This document shows positions 60,064-64,000 of a stretch of DNA of 64,000 nucleotides, piece after piece. The stretch is from Ancylobacter defluvii (GTDB taxonomy: Bacteria; Pseudomonadota; Alphaproteobacteria; Rhizobiales; Xanthobacteraceae). The stretch is from positions 887,911 to 951,910 of the forward strand of contig NZ_JAHBGD010000024.1 of the NCBI RefSeq assembly GCF_018390605.1, in the 5' to 3' direction. Numbering within the stretch: the first letter of the stretch is position 1; the number at the start of each line of letters is the position of its first letter. Made by a program: the position numbers and the translations under genes. The notes beneath the pieces are model-generated. The model saw only the letters and a list, made by a program, of their open reading frames with translations, was not told the DNA's origin and did no database searches.

Positions 60064-61299
60064 TTACGCGGAGGCCTCGGTTTTCCGGACCGGATAAGGC
60101 CCCAGGAAAAGAACCGTTGCCGCGCCACCGATGAGCAGCAGCGCACAGGCTTCGAGGATTCCCGAATAGGTGCCCGTTCGATCGAACGCGTAACCGAACA
60201 GGCTGGGCCCTACGAAAGCGCCCACCACGAAGATGCCGTACAGGGTGGCGTAGGTCGTGGCATAGCTCCGCATCCCGAGATAGCGCGCGACCAGATAGGC
60301 CATCAAGTCGAATTCTATGCCGGACGTCAGGCCGAGCAGCAGAATGGCAATGCAGGCCATGGAGAAGCTCACATGGTCCAGCGAAAGGATGAGGCAGGCG
60401 ACCGCGCCCAACGTCAATATGACTGTGCCCACCGCAGGCGCCCAGAAGCGATCGACCAGAATGCCGCCAAGCAGCCGGCCGGCCACGGCAGCTATTCCGA
60501 CGAGCGAGGCGAGCTGGACGACCTCGAACGGCGACAGGCCAAGCGAGCGAAGTATGTTCTCGATGTTGGGAAGCGGCGCCGCGACGGCGAGCGACATCGG
60601 GATGAAGACGATAGCCAGGAGCCAGAAAGAGCGGGAGCGGAAAGCTTCGTGAGCGGTCATGCCTTCCGACGCTTTTCTCGCCGCCGGCCCTGCGCCGACA
60701 TTCCTGCTTCGCAGCCCGGCAAAGCCCCAGAGAACCATCGGGCTCGCGATGAGCACCGGCATTGCGCCCACCACGAGTATAGCCACGCGCCATCCGCCCG
60801 TCTCGATCAACAACTGGGCCAATGGTTTTACGACGAAGGCGAACAGGCCTGCGCCGGACAACACGATGCCAAGGGCAAGACCTCGACGCTCTTCGAACGC
60901 GCTGTTGATCACTCGCGTGAAGACGACCGGGGTCGCTCCCAACCCGAAGATCGCGATAGCCAGCCAAGAGAGATAATATTGTCCGATCGAGCCGTTCGAT
61001 GCCGCGAGCGTCATGTAGCTCAGGCCCAGGCACGGCAGAGAGACCGATGCCACCAGGCGTGCGCCGAATCTGTCGATCAATGTCGCGAAAAATGGCCCGA
61101 CGATCAGAACTGAACCGGCCAACAACGACAAGCCGCCAAAAATGGTCGCGAACGACCAGCCGAATTCTTCCACGAAGATGGGCGCAAAGACGCCGATCGT
61201 ATAGAACGGAATGGCGGGCATGCCCAAAGCCGTTCCGAGCAGGCCGGCCAGAACCAGCCGCCATCCGTTCGTGAACTCGGCGAACTCCGTTCCCTTCAC
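60064..61299 (-). CDS. MFS transporter (oxalate/formate antiporter-like)
   Basis: A 411-residue protein with about 12 transmembrane helices. GALGMPAIPFYTIGVFAPIF-like sequence (GMPAIPFYTIGVFAPIF), EEFGWSFATIFGGLSLLAGS and SAFEERRGLALGIVLSGAGL place it in the MFS group that includes oxalate/formate and monocarboxylate carriers. The substrate is unknown. It lies 143 bases upstream of the DJ-1 gene on the same strand and may be part of the same stress cluster. Confidence 0.88.
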   Translation of the reverse strand: MKGTEFAEFTNGWRLVLAGLLGTALGMPAIPFYTIGVFAPIFVEEFGWSFATIFGGLSLLAGSVLIVGPFFATLIDRFGARLVASVSLPCLGLSYMTLAASNGSIGQYYLSWLAIAIFGLGATPVVFTRVINSAFEERRGLALGIVLSGAGLFAFVVKPLAQLLIETGGWRVAILVVGAMPVLIASPMVLWGFAGLRSRNVGAGPAARKASEGMTAHEAFRSRSFWLLAIVFIPMSLAVAAPLPNIENILRSLGLSPFEVVQLASLVGIAAVAGRLLGGILVDRFWAPAVGTVILTLGAVACLILSLDHVSFSMACIAILLLGLTSGIEFDLMAYLVARYLGMRSYATTYATLYGIFVVGAFVGPSLFGYAFDRTGTYSGILEACALLLIGGAATVLFLGPYPVRKTEASA

Positions 61300-61612
61300 T
61301 AAAGCACTTCCTTTGTCGGAATCGAAAATTCGCCAATCGTATCGCTGGGCAGATGCACCATTCGAAACGTATCTCTGTCTGCAACCCGCGCAAGGTTCGT
61401 GACAATCGTGGACACCGGCGAATACTGTCGGATGGACGCGGCCACCCTTGAAGACGTGCTGTCTCTCGAATGTCCGCTTTCAGGATGCGGCCGCTACCAG
61501 GTCTGACCTGAAGGGCGGCGCAAAGCGGACGTCGCTGAAAGAGGCAGCCGAGGGGCAGGTATCTATCAAGAGCGGACCACTATTGAAGCAGTTCAACACG
61601 TTGGGGCTGCCT
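61300..61612. other. Gap between MFS permease and phage remnant, no gene seen
   Basis: 313 bases. Plus-strand frames here and in the next 200 bases have no recognisable content. It marks the junction between the stress cluster and the phage remnant. Confidence 0.4.
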
Positions 61613-62412
61613 TCAGTCATCTTCGATGGGGTTGGCGACCGGCTGGAGAGCGCTGCCCTGTATTTCGCGCAGCAGAACGGTCAGCGGGTTCTCCGCATCG
61701 CCCTGCAGCTTCAGCTTGTCGTTGAACATCCCCAGGTGGCGCGCGCCCATCTCCAGAGCCTTCGCTCGGTCGGCGAGGTGGAACTCGACGCCATCCCTGG
61801 TCTTCTTCAAACCATCGTAGAGCGGTGCAGCGAGAGGTGAATTGGTGTCGTGGACGACGACCATGCTCTCGCCGATGCCATCGCAGCGAGGGCAGTCGGG
61901 ATCAGGTTCCGACAGAGCATTGTAGCCGAAGCCCCCTTCCTCGCTGGGCAGGAGATCATCGGGCTCGTTGTTGGCTTTGGCACGGGCGTGGGCAGTGCGG
62001 AACTCCCGGCGATCCCGCCACCGATAGGCATGGTCCGTGCCGTGGCAATAGCGGCAGGCACCACGGATGTGTTGGATGATGTCGTTGGGGTTGGCAGTCG
62101 CCGTCGCCCACCAACGGCCAGGACGGCATCGCCATCGATCTGCGTGCGCCGGGCGCGCTCCGCCATTGCGATACGGATAGCGGCGGCGACATCGGGATTG
62201 CGCAGGATCCGCGATGCCATGAAGCGGGCCGTATGCTCGGCGTAGCCGGCGCGTCGCGCGGCCTCGGAAGCGCTGAGATCCAGCAGGTAATGATGGACGA
62301 AGTTCTGCTCGCGCGGGGTGAGCCTGTCGAGTGCTCGCTCGAACGGATCGAGATGTTCTCGGTCGACGCGGGCGAGTTCGGTGCGATTATCCCCGATCCG
62401 GGCCATGGCCAC
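61613..62412 (-). pseudogene. Phage terminase small subunit, frameshifted
   Basis: The N-terminal part starts at 62412 and has LTPREQNFVHHYLLDLSASE, AARRAGYAEHTARFMASRIL and ARRTQIDGDAVLA. Near 62115 the frame is lost by one base; in the shifted frame it continues WWATATANPNDIIQHIRGAC, CRYCHG...CPRCDG cysteine pairs, VHDTNSPLAAPLYDGLKKTR, ARHLGMFNDKLKLQGDAENP and ends at 61613. This matches full-length terminase small subunits with a DNA-binding HTH head. A single-base deletion in the homologous frame breaks it. Confidence 0.8.
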
Positions 62413-62644
62413 CTCCAGTGTATAGAACGTATCCGACGATCAGCGCCCATTTCGCTGCGGCCTCCAGATAGGCGATGCCGTGGAACAGTACGTTGCGAGC
62501 GGCGTCGACATCGTCTGACTCCAGCCAGCCATCTTCATTCGCGGCTAACGCGGTGTGCACCGTTCGGGCATGGGCAAGCCCCAGCGCGAGGGCGTCATAG
62601 CCACCTTCCATGGTGATAAGTGCGACGGGGAATTCCTTGGACAT
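62387..62644 (-). CDS. Phage-associated small hypothetical protein
   Basis: An 85-residue protein (MSKEFPVALITMEGGYDALA...) with a helical middle (ARNVLFHGIAYLEAAAKWAL). Its end overlaps the start of the terminase gene by 26 bases, as expected in a compact phage operon. No family recognised. Confidence 0.6.
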   Translation of the reverse strand: MSKEFPVALITMEGGYDALALGLAHARTVHTALAANEDGWLESDDVDAARNVLFHGIAYLEAAAKWALIVGYVLYTGGGHGPDRG

Positions 62645-62717
62645 GAGTCCTCCTCCGTCGGTCGCGCAACGCGCCGGCTTGGTGTTGGATAGGTTGGAGA
62701 TGAGAGGCGGCGAGCGC

Positions 62718-63092
62718 TCAGCGCTCGATAGCTGCGAGGTCGATCATCATCATGTGCAGACCGATCATCGCAATGCGCTCGAACTCGGTCGGCACGACAC
62801 CTTCGCTGGAACGGGCGTACTCCATGACGACGCGCAGTTTGTCACCGATGCAGTCAATCGTGGGAGCTGCGGCCGTGACCACGGCGAATGCGAGCTCAAA
62901 CTTCTCGGCATCCGCCCGTCGCGATTCCTCGGCGGGCACGGACGGGTCATTGTAGGGCAATCGATTTCGATCCCAAGCCGCTCGGGCGAGATCGAAGGAC
63001 TCACGGGAAAAGAGCTTGGGGTTCGACATGGCCGGAGGCTGCTCACCAGCAGGCAAAGCAGTGGCGTCGGCCGGAACGGTGGGGTTCGGCAT
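62718..63092 (-). CDS. Phage-associated hypothetical protein
   Basis: A 124-residue mainly helical acidic protein (SNPKLFSRESFDLARAAWDR, AEKFELAFAVVTAAAPTIDC, FERIAMIGLHMMMIDLAAIE). The start at 63092 gives a Pro/Ala-rich lead; an ATG at 63029 (MSNPKLF) is the alternative. It lies divergent from the XRE regulator gene, with about 100 bases between. No family recognised. Confidence 0.6.
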   Translation of the reverse strand: MPNPTVPADATALPAGEQPPAMSNPKLFSRESFDLARAAWDRNRLPYNDPSVPAEESRRADAEKFELAFAVVTAAAPTIDCIGDKLRVVMEYARSSEGVVPTEFERIAMIGLHMMMIDLAAIER

Positions 63093-63196
63093 GGCAACTC
63101 GCCTCTTGAGAAATTATCAAGTAAGTTTTCGTTAACGCAACTGCGCATCGCATCAACCGTGCTTGAGAAAATATCGTCTAGAGACTACAAAACCTC

Positions 63197-63433
63197 ATGA
63201 TCACACCTCAGCAAATCCGCGGAGCGCGAGCGATGCTTGGCATGACCCAAGCTGCCCTGGCTGCAGCTGCCGGGATCTCAACGACGGCTCTGAATAACAT
63301 CGAACGCGGCGCCGCCGATCCGAAGGCCTCGACCCTCACCGCGATCCAGCGCGCCCTCGAATCCGCCGGGGTGATCTTCGTCGCGGAGAATGGCGAGGGG
63401 CCAGGGGTGCGGCTGAGGAAGGAGTGGTCGTGA
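63197..63433 (+). CDS. XRE family transcriptional regulator
   Basis: A 78-residue single-domain regulator. The HTH is IRGARAMLGMTQAALAAAAG plus ISTTALNNIERGAADPKAST, with a short C-terminal extension (SAGVIFVAENGEGPGVRLRK) common to small alphaproteobacterial phage or antitoxin-like XRE proteins. It overlaps the next gene by one base (TGATG). Confidence 0.9.
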   Translation: MITPQQIRGARAMLGMTQAALAAAAGISTTALNNIERGAADPKASTLTAIQRALESAGVIFVAENGEGPGVRLRKEWS

Positions 63434-63579
63434 TGGCTGAGGGCGCGGCGCGCCACACGGCTGTTCATGAGGCGGGACATGCCGTAGTCGCGGTGATGCT
63501 CGGATTGCCATGTAGCGGCGTGACAATCGTTGGCGACCAGGAGTCCGAGGGTCACGCCCTGATCCCCGACCATTGGTGA
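63433..63579 (+). CDS. Truncated M41/FtsH peptidase-like protein
   Basis: A 48-residue product coupled to the XRE gene. TAVHEAGHAVVAVMLGLPCS carries the HExxH zinc motif of M41 peptidase domains, followed by GVTIVGDQESEGHALIPD. Intact phage-associated M41-like proteins are much longer, so this copy is truncated, apparently at the edge of the island. It is probably inactive. Confidence 0.65.
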   Translation: MAEGAARHTAVHEAGHAVVAVMLGLPCSGVTIVGDQESEGHALIPDHW

Positions 63580-63822
63580 CCTCGGATCATGCCCTCGCTG
63601 GCCAGTTGCCGATCGGCGTACGTTGCCCCTGGAGACCGCGGCGGGTCAGTAAGCGAACGGAGCTCAGTGACGACCCATATCTGACCTTCGGGAGGTAAGA
63701 CATGGCTAACCATCGCCTCCACTCTCGCGGCCGTAGAGCGCACCTAGGCCTGGGCGCTGCGCAGCGGCTTGCGCAGCCCACGTTCACCTCCCGCTGGGAT
63801 GAGTTTCAGATGGCGCGGCACA

Positions 63823-64000
63823 TTACTGCGCCTCGACCACGGCGATGGCGGTCATGTTGACGATGCCGCGCGCGGTTACCGAGGGGGTGAGAATATGCAC
63901 CGGCTTGGCGGTTCCCAGCAGGATCGGCCCCACCGGCAGCGCGTCACCGAACACCTTCACCATCTGGTAGGCGATGTTGGCGGCATCGAGATTCGGCATG
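63823..64000 (-). CDS. maeB: C-terminus of NADP-dependent malic enzyme / phosphate acetyltransferase-like protein, 5' part outside window
   Basis: The last 58 codons read MPNLDAANIAYQMVKVFGDA, GPILLGTAKPVHILTPSVTA and RGIVNMTAIAVVEAQ, the C-terminal end of the phosphotransacetylase-like domain fused to NADP malic enzymes. Free phosphate acetyltransferase is an alternative. The stop is at 63823. It marks return to core chromosome on the right of the island. 63580-63822 contains no supported gene. Confidence 0.75.
   Translation of the reverse strand, partial: MPNLDAANIAYQMVKVFGDALPVGPILLGTAKPVHILTPSVTARGIVNMTAIAVVEAQ

Noticed and set aside
61448..61840. 130-codon plus-strand frame
   Set aside because: It overlaps the terminase remnant, whose homology on the minus strand is clear; the plus-strand peptide has no motif.
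63702..63860. 52-codon plus-strand frame with a good ribosome binding site (GGGAGG)
   Set aside because: It runs into the end of the malic-enzyme-like gene on the other strand, its peptide is Arg-rich and featureless, and it lies in the island junction.

Overview
The window is a high-GC chromosome segment of an alphaproteobacterium of the order Hyphomicrobiales (Rhizobiales). This is inferred from the chvI-chvG-hprK-EIIA(Man)-HPr-ahcY block, the ExoD, HugZ and short HprK families, and the rhizobial REP-like repeats. A member of the Xanthobacteraceae (Ancylobacter/Starkeya-like) would fit, but the genus cannot be fixed from this sequence.

The first 48 kb are core-like. 1-8.3 kb: a VOC protein, a PA0069-type radical SAM enzyme, a glycosyltransferase, moaB, a zinc metallopeptidase, and an electrophile/quinone locus (ring-cleaving dioxygenase and esterase divergent from a LysR regulator, with an OhrR-type sensor nearby). 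8.4-12 kb: a SorC-type regulator with an NAD(P)-dependent SAF-domain dehydrogenase, then a base-compositionally distinct TIR-domain protein. 12-20 kb: gnd, small proteins, two tiny membrane proteins overlapping an ExoD gene, a PAS-PAS-GGDEF protein, ferredoxin-NADP reductase and an acetyltransferase. 20-29 kb: ahcY under a SahR-like palindrome, the PTS-Ntr/HprK/ChvGI block, HugZ, and a PEP carboxykinase homologue at the classical pckA position that has lost most catalytic motifs. 29-36 kb: NhaD-type antiporter, recR, ddl, an orphan RecA-fold ATPase and an AmpG-like permease. 36-43 kb: the transglutaminase / circularly permuted ATP-grasp + alpha-E / transglutaminase-DUF2126 cluster. 43-48 kb: an RND efflux pump.

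A tRNA-Ser(GGA) at 48.2 kb marks the start of an accessory island running to about 63.6 kb, where the 3' end of a malic-enzyme-like gene begins. The island has lower GC and contains an IS3-family remnant fused into a truncated MFS gene, a GFA protein, an isoquinoline-oxidoreductase-type molybdoenzyme operon (GlcG-like protein, 2Fe-2S subunit, molybdopterin subunit, c-type cytochrome), and a large wHTH/ATPase/TPR regulator. It also carries a DJ-1/PfpI - alpha/beta hydrolase - monooxygenase operon, an MFS permease, and a phage remnant (frameshifted terminase small subunit, XRE regulator, truncated M41-like protein).

The strongest new lead is a short direct-repeat motif, built on GGTTAAAA-GA-GGTAAA, that occurs upstream of three island transcription units: the molybdoenzyme operon, the wHTH/ATPase/TPR regulator and the DJ-1 operon. 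The geometry suits an OmpR/PhoB-type winged helix, so the regulator may control itself and both enzyme operons as one inducible electrophile/aldehyde-handling regulon. Other leads are the orphan wHTH-TIR protein, the PEPCK-like probable pseudoenzyme, and the overlapping micro-ORFs before the ExoD gene.
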